A stretch of 64,000 nucleotides of DNA from CAZPZZ01 sp964591245 (lineage in GTDB: Bacteria; Acidobacteriota; Vicinamibacteria; Vicinamibacterales; UBA8438): positions 1 to 64,000 of the forward strand of contig CAZPZZ010000004.1 in NCBI GenBank assembly GCA_964591245.1, written 5' to 3'. Within the stretch, counting starts at the first letter, position 1, and each line of letters starts with the position of its first letter. Under the pieces are notes generated by a model. That model did no database searches and was not told where the DNA came from. It saw nothing but the letters and a program-made list of their open reading frames with translations. Of the stretch, positions 35,971 to 44,501 are shown one piece after another. The translations under genes and the position numbers were made by a program.

Positions 35971-36903
35971 CTACTGCGGGGTTTCGAGAAACCGCAACAA
36001 CTCACTATCCGTCCCCAGAATAAAAAACGTACTGGGATCCATCGTTCGTTCGTAGGTCTCAAGGGATTTTGTGAATGCGTAGAACGCTGCGTCGCGCCCA
36101 TACGCCTCGGCGTAGATTTGGGTTGCCTCCGCGTCAGCGTCTCCGCGCAACCCTTCGGCCGCCCGAAAAGCCTCCGACTGGATTCGCGCCAAATCGCGTT
36201 CCCGTTCGCCCTCAATCCTTGCAGATTCCCCCTGTCCCTCGGAGCGGAACTCCTCGGCGATACGCTGGCGTTCCGCAATCATCCGCGCAAAGACATCTTG
36301 CTGGACATCAGCAATGTAATTGATCCGCTTGAATTGAAGGTCCAGTAGTTCAATCCCAAGCTCTGAGACCGCCGCGGCGGCCGCCTCGAGAATCTCACGC
36401 GTGATCGCCTCGCGGCCAGTCATGATAGGTACGAGCCGCTCATCTCCCTCGCCAGCGACGGCACCTATATTCGTTGGTTCACGATTGCTCGTGCGAACAA
36501 TTTCAATGAGATCGTGACGGGCCACGGCGTTTCGAGTCTCCCCATCAAGAATGTCATCTAGTCGCGATTGGGCGCCACGTTCGTCACGGAGTCGCTGAAA
36601 AAAGAGAAGCGGGTCAGTGATACGCCACCGAGCGTAGGTATCGACCCAGATGAATCGCCGATCTCTGGTCGGAACCTGATTGGGATAACCATCCCACTCA
36701 AGAAACCGTTTCTCGAACATGTTCGCGGTCTGGATGAACGGCAGCTTGAAATGGAGACCAGGCTCTGTCACCGGTTCTCCGACGGGTTCACCGAACTGAG
36801 TGATGATCGCCTGGTTAATTTCGCTCACAGTGTAGACTGAACCGCCAGCCAACGCGATGGAGACGATCGTAGCGACCAAAGTAAGTGATTGAAAAGCTCT
36901 CAT
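35971..36903 (-). CDS. hflC: HflC, modulator of FtsH protease
   Basis: A 310-residue band-7/SPFH protein with a single N-terminal membrane anchor (LTLVATIVSIALAGGSVYTV). SPFH features include ITQFGEPVGEPVTEPGLHFKLPFIQ, WDGYPNQVPTRDRRFIWVDTYARWRI and a long coiled coil (QRIAEEFRSEGQGESARIEG). HflC forms a large periplasmic-side complex with HflK that regulates the membrane protease FtsH. The start overlaps the stop of hflK (ATGA), with GGAGG upstream. hflX and hfq are not adjacent. Confidence 0.93.
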   Translation of the reverse strand: MRAFQSLTLVATIVSIALAGGSVYTVSEINQAIITQFGEPVGEPVTEPGLHFKLPFIQTANMFEKRFLEWDGYPNQVPTRDRRFIWVDTYARWRITDPLLFFQRLRDERGAQSRLDDILDGETRNAVARHDLIEIVRTSNREPTNIGAVAGEGDERLVPIMTGREAITREILEAAAAAVSELGIELLDLQFKRINYIADVQQDVFARMIAERQRIAEEFRSEGQGESARIEGERERDLARIQSEAFRAAEGLRGDADAEATQIYAEAYGRDAAFYAFTKSLETYERTMDPSTFFILGTDSELLRFLETPQ

Positions 36904-37934
36904 TGGCCACCTCCTGCACGCGTCGCCGAATCAACCAATGGAGCCATCGCCGTTCGCGCCCCGCCGTCGAGTGAGAGAAGCGGTAACACGCCGGTCGCGC
37001 CCTCGGCGACGTACACCTTCCGACCGACGGAGGGGAGAATTCGTTGCATCGTTTCGAGATAGAGCCGTCGACGGGTGACCGCCGGGGCCTGGCGGTACGC
37101 GGCCTCGACCGTGGAGAAACGTGACGCTTCCCCCTCAGCACGGTTGACACGATCCAAGGCATAACCCTCGGCCTGCAGGATCGTCTGCTCCGCTTCACCG
37201 CGCGCTCGAGGGATGACCGCGTTGTATTCGGCGAGAGCCTCGTTGATGAGCCTGTCTCGCTGTTGCTGGGCCTGACTCACCTCATCCCACGACGGTTTCA
37301 CCGGATCGGGCGGGTTCACGTCTTGCAAGACCACCTGGTCGATGGCAATACCCATCTGGTATTGGTCCGTCAGAGCCTGCAAGCGAGCCTCGACGGCAGT
37401 CTCAATTTCCTGGCGTCCGACCGTCACGACCTCAGTAACAGTCCGATCCCCGACCGTTTCACGCATGACCGCCTCGTTCATGGCACGGAACGTCTCTTCG
37501 AGATTCCGTACTTTAAAGAGGTACTCGTATGGATCGTCAACCCGATATTGGACAATCCATTCAACGACCGCCACGTTGAGGTCGCCGGTCAACATAACTG
37601 ATTCATCGCCGATCTGCTGCTGCTGCCCCGCGTACTGGGTGCGGATGCCTGCATCAACGGTGCGGAAACCAAATTCTTGCTTGAGTTGTCGCTGTACGGG
37701 AACCCGCTGCATCACTTCTACAAACGGAATCTTGAAGTGCAGACCAGGCTCAGTGGTACGGGAGTACTTCCCAAAGCGGAGCACCACACCAACCTCTTCC
37801 GGCTCAACCTGGAAAGCAGTGCCGGCCGCCGCGACCAGCGCAACAATCGCAACCACTCCGATGGCCGCATTGCGCCAGGGAATCTTGGGCACCCTGAACT
37901 GACTCACGTCAACGACGCGAAAATTGTCATCCAT
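36900..37934 (-). CDS. hflK: HflK, modulator of FtsH protease
   Basis: A 344-residue SPFH protein with an anchor at about residues 20-43 (WRNAAIGVVAIVALVAAAGTAF), then QVEPEEVGVVLRFGKYSRTTEPGLHFKIP and a C-terminal coiled coil with EAEQTILQAEGYALDRVNRAEGEA. It lacks the long Gly-rich cytoplasmic N-terminus of the E. coli protein. AAGGAG precedes the ATG. It partners HflC, encoded immediately downstream with a four-base overlap, to control FtsH proteolysis. Confidence 0.93.
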   Translation of the reverse strand: MDDNFRVVDVSQFRVPKIPWRNAAIGVVAIVALVAAAGTAFQVEPEEVGVVLRFGKYSRTTEPGLHFKIPFVEVMQRVPVQRQLKQEFGFRTVDAGIRTQYAGQQQQIGDESVMLTGDLNVAVVEWIVQYRVDDPYEYLFKVRNLEETFRAMNEAVMRETVGDRTVTEVVTVGRQEIETAVEARLQALTDQYQMGIAIDQVVLQDVNPPDPVKPSWDEVSQAQQQRDRLINEALAEYNAVIPRARGEAEQTILQAEGYALDRVNRAEGEASRFSTVEAAYRQAPAVTRRRLYLETMQRILPSVGRKVYVAEGATGVLPLLSLDGGARTAMAPLVDSATRAGGGQ

Positions 37935-38190
37935 GCAGCTTCTCCTTCTCTACCAACGGGGACGCTAGGCACATCCTCTTCTGAGGAAATCTGTACCTCT
38001 TAGTACTTTAGCGCGATTCAGGCCGCCGCTGTTCCCACACCGCGCACAATCTGACTCGCAGTGACCACGTCGACCGAAAACAGGTTCATCTCAGGGAGTC
38101 CCGCTTCAGCCCCCCAAGGCGTCACGGCGTGTGGTGAGACACGTGGAGCACAAGTCCTCTGCGGGTCCCGCCGCGCCACCTGGGGTACTT

Positions 38191-39389
38191 CTATTTCTTG
38201 GTGAACCGATCCCAGTCACGGGCCGTACCTGGTTCACGATCGGTCTGCANNNNNNNNNNNNNNNNNNNNNNNNNNNNNNNNNNNNNNNNNNNNNNNNNNN
38301 NNNNNNNNNNNNNNNNNNNNNNNNNNNNNNNNNNNNNNNNNNNNNNNNNTTCTTGGTGAACCGATCCCAGTCACGGGCCGTACCTGGTTCACGATCGGTC
38401 TGCATGATTTGCATCCACTCGGGATATTCGACGGGCAGCGCGCTCACACTGTTCAGACGGTCGAGTTCCTGATCAGAGAGTGAAACGGTGACCGAGTTCA
38501 AGTTATCGTCGAGCTGATCGAGTCGTTTGGCCCCGATGATGACGCTGGTAACTCCAGGACGATGCAGTAGCCAGGCGAGCGCAATCTGCGCCACCGAGAC
38601 TCCATGTGCGGTGGCAACTTCAGCCATCACGTCAACAATGTCGAATCCCCGGTTCTTATCAATGGGTGGAAAGTCGAACGTCACTCGCCGAGCATTCGGG
38701 TCGGTCTCGTGGTCCCTCGTGAACTTCCCCGTAAGAAATCCTCCCGCCAGCGGGCTCCAGGGAAGCACGGCGAGACCCTGGTCCTCCACCAGGGGGAGCA
38801 TCTCGCGTTCAAGTTCTCGCCCAGCGATCGAGTAATAGGATTGTGTGCTGATGAACTCGGCCAAGCCGTGCTGACGGGAGATACCGAGCGATTTCATAAG
38901 CTGCCAGGCGGTCAGGTTAGAACATCCGATGTATCGCACCTTACCGGTACGAACTAAATCCGTCAGCGCCAGGAGCGTTTCCGCAATGTCCGTTACCGGA
39001 TCGTGGCCATGGATCTGATACAAATCGATGTAGTCCGTCCCCAGCCGACGCAGGCTGGCGTCGCATTGCTGCATGATGTGCACACGCGACAAACCAATCT
39101 CATTGGGCCCCTCTCCCATGCGTCCGCGTACTTTTGTCGCCACAATCACATCCGAACGGCGCGCCCCGAGCGCCTTCCCGAGCAACTCCTCTGATTGCCC
39201 GACGGAATAGACGTTCGCCGTGTCGAAGAAGTTGATACCCGCATCAAGGGATCGGTGCACCAACGCATCCGCCTCAGACTGCCCGAGACCGCCGATGGCC
39301 TCGAAAATTCCGGTTCCCCCAAACGTCATGGCCCCCAGACAGAGTTCAGAGACGTAGACGCCCGTGCACCCAAGACGGCGGTATTTCAT
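38191..39389 (-). CDS. Aldo/keto reductase, interrupted by an artefactual N gap
   Basis: An aldo/keto reductase of the YajO/Tas-like group. Landmarks: MKYRRLGCTGVYVSELCLGAMTFG-type start (only motif ends cited), GINFFDTANVYS (catalytic Asp and Tyr), IVATKV (Lys), DLYQIHGHDP (His), YIGCSNLTAWQL and VIIGAKRLDQLDDN near the C-terminus for NADP. The coding sequence is split near its 3' end by 100 N (38250-38349). The 55 bp on each side of the N run are identical, and collapsing them gives ...DRFTKK followed by TAG at 38193-38191, a normal 347-residue protein. The enzyme reduces carbonyls with NAD(P)H; substrate unknown. Its start overlaps the upstream esterase gene by four bases. Confidence 0.88.
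38195..38404. repeat. 55-bp exact direct duplication flanking the N gap
   Basis: Bases 38195-38249 and 38350-38404 are identical over 55 bp, one copy on each side of the N run. Length and placement match the k-mer overlap left at contig ends by de Bruijn assemblers when a scaffolder joins contigs with placeholder Ns. It is not a biological repeat. Confidence 0.9.
38250..38349. other. Assembly gap (100 N), probably false
   Basis: Exactly 100 N, a placeholder length. Because the flanks are the same 55 bp, the two contigs most likely overlap and no sequence is missing. Confidence 0.95.
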
Positions 39390-40081
39390 CGCTCAGCCCA
39401 CCGCTCGAGTACCCACTCCCCGGCTTCCTGAAGTGGCGCCGCGCCCATCCGGAAATGTCCCACGCCTTCCAGCGCCTTGAATGCAACGGTCTGGCCCCGT
39501 GCGGCCATATCCTGCGAGAGGCGTTCCGCCGGTTCGAAAGGGACGACTTCATCATCACGGGCATGGATGATGTAAACCGGCATATCACCAACCTGCGTGG
39601 CGTCGTCCTCGGCGCGAGCCGCCATCGGAATCGCAGCAGTAAAGAGGTCTGGATGGCGGGTCGCAAGAAACCAGGTACCCCGGCCTCCCATGCTGAAGCC
39701 CGTGATGAGAATCCGCTCAGGGTCGATCGAATAGCGAGCCCTCACGTCATCGATGAGTTCCAGTACAGCGCGCTCACTTGCAGGATTCGTCCACCGGCGA
39801 TCGGACACGTCCGGAGCGACGATGACACCCCCCCACGCTTGCAACGCCGGGCCGACCACTCCGCGAAGAAATTGCATCCCATAGCCGGGACCAGGAGATC
39901 CACCGGGATGCAGCGCCAACACCAACGGGACCGGTTCGGCTGCATCGTAGTCGCGGGGTACCCAGATGCCATAGGTCATCGGGCCCACCTCGTCGACGTC
40001 GATCGTCGCGTTATGCAACCCCGAGGGTAACGGGTCCTGGACCAACGTGCCAATAAGTGCGAGAGCAAATAACCAGTGCAT
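39386..40081 (-). CDS. Exported alpha/beta hydrolase (esterase, dienelactone-hydrolase-like)
   Basis: A 231-residue hydrolase; adjacent ATGs at 40084 and 40081 lie behind AAGGGGG, the second at better spacing. A short signal peptide (WLFALALIGTLVQ) is followed by IWVPRDYDAAEPVPLVLALHPGG, the oxyanion region. The nucleophile elbow is GFSMGG, the aspartate is in HARDDEVVPF, and the histidine is in EGVGHFRMG. It resembles the polyhydroxybutyrate depolymerase/feruloyl-esterase-like LpqC group. Substrate unknown. It overlaps the aldo/keto reductase by four bases, so the two are likely coexpressed. Confidence 0.85.
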   Translation of the reverse strand: MHWLFALALIGTLVQDPLPSGLHNATIDVDEVGPMTYGIWVPRDYDAAEPVPLVLALHPGGSPGPGYGMQFLRGVVGPALQAWGGVIVAPDVSDRRWTNPASERAVLELIDDVRARYSIDPERILITGFSMGGRGTWFLATRHPDLFTAAIPMAARAEDDATQVGDMPVYIIHARDDEVVPFEPAERLSQDMAARGQTVAFKALEGVGHFRMGAAPLQEAGEWVLERWAER

Positions 40082-40123
40082 CATGATCCCCCTTGTCGTC
40101 CGGTCATTATAATTGTGAGTTCC

Positions 40124-41689
40124 ATGACCGTCCGCACCCGTTTCGCTCCGAGTCCCACAGGCTACCTCCACATCGGTGGAGTCCGCACCGCATTATTCAA
40201 CTGGCTGTATGCGCGCCACCACGGCGGCCAATTCCTGCTCCGCGTTGACGACACCGACGAGGAGCGGAACATCAGCGCTGCCCTGAAGCCCATTCTCGAC
40301 GGGTTCCGGTGGCTCGGACTTGATTGGGATGAAGGTCCCGAAGTCGATGGTCCCCACGCACCCTACTACCAATCCCAGCGTAGCGAGCGGTACGCGGATG
40401 CCGTTCGTCGGCTGTTGGCTGCTGGCGCCGCATATCGAGACTATGCCACAGCCGAAGAAATCCAGACGGAGCGGGAGGCCGCCCAACAGGCAAAGCAACG
40501 CTTTCTCTACAGCCGGCGGTGGATGGCCGCCACCGACGAGGAGGCCACAGCATTCGAAGCGGAGGGCCGTCGTGCAATCGTTCGCCTGAAGATGCCGCGT
40601 GATGGCACCTGTGCGTTCACAGACCTCATCCGCGGCGACGTCGAAGTTGAATGGGCGCTGGAACAGGACCATGTCATTCAACGCGCCAACGGTACGTGTC
40701 TCTATCACCTTGCGAGTGCGGTCGACGATCACGATTTCGCTATCACGCATGTCATCCGCGCGGTCGAACACTTGTCCAACACCCCTCGCCAAATTTTCAT
40801 TGCCTTGGCGCTCGGCTATGACCCGCCAGCCTTTGCCCACCTCCCCTATGTTGCCGCACCGGGTAGCACCGAAAAGCTCAGCAAGCGAAAACTCGCCAAG
40901 TACCTGCAACATCATGAATTCAAGAAGGTATACGACCATGGTATGACGATCGCCTCGCAACTCAACTTGCCGGTCTCGCCAGAAACCTTCAACCCCGTGG
41001 TCGTCGACTTCTATCGAGAGTTGGGCTACGAACCCGATGCCCTGATCAACTACCTGCTACTACTTGGCTGGTCACTCGACGACCGCACCGAGACGTTTAG
41101 CCGTGAGGACATGATCAGGCACTTCTCGCTCGACCGCGTCAATCGTGCCGCGGCCAGCTTTGACCCGCCGAAGCTGCTGGCATTCCAAGAACGGCGCATG
41201 CAAGCGCTCGCGGTCAACGAACGGGTCGAACGCGTCACGCCGTTCCTCGAATGCGCGGGACTGGTGCAGTCTCCGGTCACCGACGCGGAGCGAGAACGCA
41301 TTCGGCTCGTGGTGACAGCAGCAGGAGACCGCATCAAGATCGCTGGCGACGTGTTGGAATACGTGGAATTCTTCCGGCCAGACGGTGATCTCGTCTACGA
41401 TCAGAAAGCGTTTGACAAGCGATTGCGCAAGGACGGTGTCGAGTCAATCTTGCGCCGATTTCGAGACCGATTAGCAGACACTGAAATATTCGACGCAGAA
41501 ACGCTTGAAGGCATGATGCGGGCGTTTGTCGAATCCGAAAGCCTCAAGATCGGACAAATCATTCATCCTGTACGGGTCGCCATTACCGGGAAGGCGGTCG
41601 GGTTCGGCCTATTCGATGCAATGGAAATATTAGGCCAAACGGCCTGCCTGGCGAGGCTCGACCAGGCGATCACCCTGATCCCCTCGTAG
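40124..41689 (+). CDS. gltX: Glutamyl-tRNA synthetase
   Basis: A 521-residue class I aminoacyl-tRNA synthetase. The HIGH-type motif is PTGYLHIGGVRTALFNWL, close to the N-terminus, and the KMSKS-type motif is EKLSKRKLAKYL. The C-terminal helical anticodon-binding region is complete. The upstream frame extends to 40076, but ATG 40124 starts the conserved RTRFAPSPTGY block. It charges tRNA-Glu and, in bacteria without GlnS, also tRNA-Gln; here glnS follows 33 bp later, so a discriminating enzyme is expected. The KMSKS site reads KLSKR, normal for bacterial GluRS. Confidence 0.94.
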   Translation: MTVRTRFAPSPTGYLHIGGVRTALFNWLYARHHGGQFLLRVDDTDEERNISAALKPILDGFRWLGLDWDEGPEVDGPHAPYYQSQRSERYADAVRRLLAAGAAYRDYATAEEIQTEREAAQQAKQRFLYSRRWMAATDEEATAFEAEGRRAIVRLKMPRDGTCAFTDLIRGDVEVEWALEQDHVIQRANGTCLYHLASAVDDHDFAITHVIRAVEHLSNTPRQIFIALALGYDPPAFAHLPYVAAPGSTEKLSKRKLAKYLQHHEFKKVYDHGMTIASQLNLPVSPETFNPVVVDFYRELGYEPDALINYLLLLGWSLDDRTETFSREDMIRHFSLDRVNRAAASFDPPKLLAFQERRMQALAVNERVERVTPFLECAGLVQSPVTDAERERIRLVVTAAGDRIKIAGDVLEYVEFFRPDGDLVYDQKAFDKRLRKDGVESILRRFRDRLADTEIFDAETLEGMMRAFVESESLKIGQIIHPVRVAITGKAVGFGLFDAMEILGQTACLARLDQAITLIPS

Positions 41690-41722
41690 ATGTGACACCA
41701 GACAAACGGTCTCCTAATACCC

Positions 41723-43444
41723 ATGTCCACTGAAACCCCAAAGAATGCTGCCGAAGGATCGACAGCCGGCCTCGACTTCATCCGTCAAATCGTCCTAGAG
41801 GATCGCCAGGCGGGAGCGTATAACGGTCACGTACACACTCGCTTTCCGCCAGAGCCAAACGGCTACCTGCACATCGGACATGCGAAATCGATGTGTCTGA
41901 ATTTTGGCTTGGCGGGTGAGCACGACGGACTCTGCAATCTTCGGATGGACGACACAAATCCGACAACCGAGAACGTTGAATATGTGCGTGCGATCGAAAA
42001 TGATGTGCGCTGGCTCGGATTTGACTGGGACACCAGATTTTTCTACGCGTCCGACTACTTCGAACAACTCTACGGCTTCGCGCTAGAACTCATTCAAGCG
42101 GGAAAGGCCTATGTCTGCGACCTCCAGGGATCGGAGGTCAGTGACTATCGCGGACTGTGGAACCGGCCCGGACGGAACAGTCCATTCCGAGACCGTCCTG
42201 TCGATGAAAATCTTGACCTCTTCTCCAAAATGCGTAAGGGGGAGTTTGCCGACGGCACCCGAACATTACGGGCAAAGATCGACATGGCATCGCCGAACAT
42301 GAACATGCGGGATCCAACCCTGTACCGCATTCGACGAGTACCGCACTACCGAACGGCAGACACGTGGTGCATCTACCCGATGTATGACTTCACACACCCC
42401 TTGTCCGACGCCATAGAGGGAATCACCCACTCCTTGTGCACCCTGGAATTTGAAGATCACCGGCCACTCTACAACTGGTTTCTCGAAAACGTCGAGGTCG
42501 CGAGTCGCCCCAGACAGATCGAGTTCGCTCGACTCAACGTGAGTTACACCGTTCTCAGCAAACGCAAATTGCTGGAGCTTGTCGAAGGAGGCCACGTCAC
42601 AGGATGGGATGACCCACGAATGCCCACGCTGGTAGGGTTCCGCCGCCGGGGTTACACACCCGAAGCGATTCGCGATTTCTGCAATCGCATCGGAATCGCA
42701 AAAAGCAATAGCACCGTCTCGATCGCACAGCTCGAGGACTCCGTCAGGCAGGATCTCAATCGCCGAGTGCAACGCATCATGGGTGTACTGCGCCCGCTAA
42801 AAGTCATCATCGAGAACTATCCCGAAGGACAAGTCGAGCAACTGGAGGCAATCAACAACCCGGAGGACGAAACGATGGGAACGCGTACAGTTCCCTTCGC
42901 GCGTGAACTCTATATCGAGCAAACCGACTTCCGGGAAGACCCGCCCAAGAAATATCACCGGCTGGGGCCGGGACGTGAAGTGCGGCTCCGGTACGCCTAC
43001 TTCATCACTTGCCAAGAAGTGATTAAAGACCCGGATACCGGAGAGATAGTTGAGCTCCGCTGCACGTACGACCCTGAGACGCGCGGTGGCTACGCGCCAG
43101 ATGGGCGCAAAGTACGTGGAACGATCCACTGGGTATCGGCCGCCGACGCCGTAAAAGCCGAAGTGCGGCTCTACGACCATCTCTTTACCGAGCCTCATCC
43201 CGAAGATGTACCAGAAGGTGGGGATTACAAGGATGCGTTGAACGCCCAGTCCTTGCAGGTGCTGACCGGGTGTCAGGTCGAACCGAGCTTAGCTGGAGCG
43301 GCCGTCGGCTCCCGCTGCCAATTCGAGCGCACGGGATATTTCTGCGTCGACAGCGATTCGACCCCGGATCAGCTGGTCATGAACCGCACGGTGACCCTCC
43401 GAGATACCTGGGCGAAGATCGAAAAATCCCAGAAGAAGGCGTGA
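41723..43444 (+). CDS. glnS: Glutaminyl-tRNA synthetase
   Basis: A 573-residue class I synthetase of the GlnRS type. The HIGH motif is PPEPNGYLHIGHAKSMCLNFGLA (middle part), followed by CNLRMDDTNP; the KMSKS equivalent is TVLSKRKLLELV. The C-terminal two-barrel anticodon domain is present (KKYHRLGPGREVRLRYAYF; then RGTIHWVSA). GlnS entered bacteria from eukaryotes, and many phyla lack it and use GatCAB instead. Length matches E. coli GlnS (about 550). It is directly downstream of gltX on the same strand, suggesting joint expression. Confidence 0.95.
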   Translation: MSTETPKNAAEGSTAGLDFIRQIVLEDRQAGAYNGHVHTRFPPEPNGYLHIGHAKSMCLNFGLAGEHDGLCNLRMDDTNPTTENVEYVRAIENDVRWLGFDWDTRFFYASDYFEQLYGFALELIQAGKAYVCDLQGSEVSDYRGLWNRPGRNSPFRDRPVDENLDLFSKMRKGEFADGTRTLRAKIDMASPNMNMRDPTLYRIRRVPHYRTADTWCIYPMYDFTHPLSDAIEGITHSLCTLEFEDHRPLYNWFLENVEVASRPRQIEFARLNVSYTVLSKRKLLELVEGGHVTGWDDPRMPTLVGFRRRGYTPEAIRDFCNRIGIAKSNSTVSIAQLEDSVRQDLNRRVQRIMGVLRPLKVIIENYPEGQVEQLEAINNPEDETMGTRTVPFARELYIEQTDFREDPPKKYHRLGPGREVRLRYAYFITCQEVIKDPDTGEIVELRCTYDPETRGGYAPDGRKVRGTIHWVSAADAVKAEVRLYDHLFTEPHPEDVPEGGDYKDALNAQSLQVLTGCQVEPSLAGAAVGSRCQFERTGYFCVDSDSTPDQLVMNRTVTLRDTWAKIEKSQKKA

Positions 43445-43595
43445 CACCTTTCCGGTCTACCTAACGATTTCCAAAAACACAGGATGCCTGGACACCCGAC
43501 GCCCTAATCAGAAGAGGATCTACGACGCTCGGCCCAATGCATGGGCATCTTCCGCCAAGAATTCTGATGGGCCCGACGCTCTATCGTTGTCGTAT

Positions 43596-44324
43596 CTATG
43601 GAGCATCCGACACCTGCGCCGCGCTGGCCAGTCTGGCACGCCATGCCTCGACGGCGCCAGGGTTGGACGCGGTCGCCGGCTCTCTGTCAAGCACCAGCTG
43701 GGTAGAGCCAAAAGGATAACCATAGAACCGCTCATTCGCATCGCGGTCCGCCCTCAGGGTAGAGCCCTTGAGCGTTACACCCGCAAACAACCCACGCGTC
43801 CGGGAATAGCTAAGGATTTCGGCCCGCAGTTGTAAGTCAGTCGTCGCTTCCGCATCGCGGCCTACCGGTCCGACGACCGCCGAGGCGTCACCGCCGAACT
43901 TGAACTCATTCTGGAGAAGGTTTTCGACCCCTCGTCGATTCATGACCATCAGGACGAGGTCGATCGTCTGACCGCCGATCTGCAACCCGAAACTCCCCCC
44001 GGTCAATGTCAGGAATGCCGGCTGCGACCAGTTGCCATTCTCATCCTTTGCACTGATGACCCCTTTGCCACGATGCCCACCGAAGACAAAACCTGCCTTG
44101 ACAGTATTCGGTATGACGGCGATGGCCTCTGCATTCTCCATGATCGACAGCGGCACACCACCGTCTGGTGCATCCATGATCTCGTCGAAGACGACGGTGG
44201 CCGCCCGAAGCCGTTCGATCTCGTCGTGCTGCGCCGAACTCACTTTTACTCCCATGTGCAAGCAGAGCCCGATGAGCAGTCCAACCCCGCATATGCGACC
44301 ACGAATCGCCATCCCATTAAGCAT
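43596..44324 (-). CDS. SYLF/YSC84-type lipid-binding protein
   Basis: A 242-residue exported protein; ATG 44324 is chosen for GGAG six bases upstream and the following signal peptide (GRICGVGLLIGLCLHMGVKVSSAQ). The SYLF domain features are ENAEAIAVIPNTVKAGFVFGGHRGKGV, GGSFGLQIGGQTIDLVLMVMNRRGV and SYSRTRGLFAGVTLKGS. Eukaryotic members bind phosphoinositides and membranes; bacterial ones are exported and of unclear role, with proposed membrane or lipid binding. It is a single gene, convergent with glnS. Confidence 0.87.
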   Translation of the reverse strand: MLNGMAIRGRICGVGLLIGLCLHMGVKVSSAQHDEIERLRAATVVFDEIMDAPDGGVPLSIMENAEAIAVIPNTVKAGFVFGGHRGKGVISAKDENGNWSQPAFLTLTGGSFGLQIGGQTIDLVLMVMNRRGVENLLQNEFKFGGDASAVVGPVGRDAEATTDLQLRAEILSYSRTRGLFAGVTLKGSTLRADRDANERFYGYPFGSTQLVLDREPATASNPGAVEAWRARLASAAQVSDAP

Positions 44325-44501
44325 GAACAACTCCATTTTCACTCTTACGCGGACCTCGGTCTCCAACTTCCCACACAGCCTGGCCATCCCTGCTTTCTCG
44401 CCACGTCCATCACGATCGCGTTCGAGCGCCCTAGCGTGGCAGCATCTCAGTCTGTCGCTCTGGCTGGTCATGTCACAGCCAAACGCGACCGCTCACTTCC
44501 G

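Noticed and set aside
38195..38404. A true direct repeat or mobile-element target duplication
   Set aside because: The copies abut a 100-N placeholder, are exactly 55 bp, and sit inside a conserved gene; an assembler overlap explains all of this.
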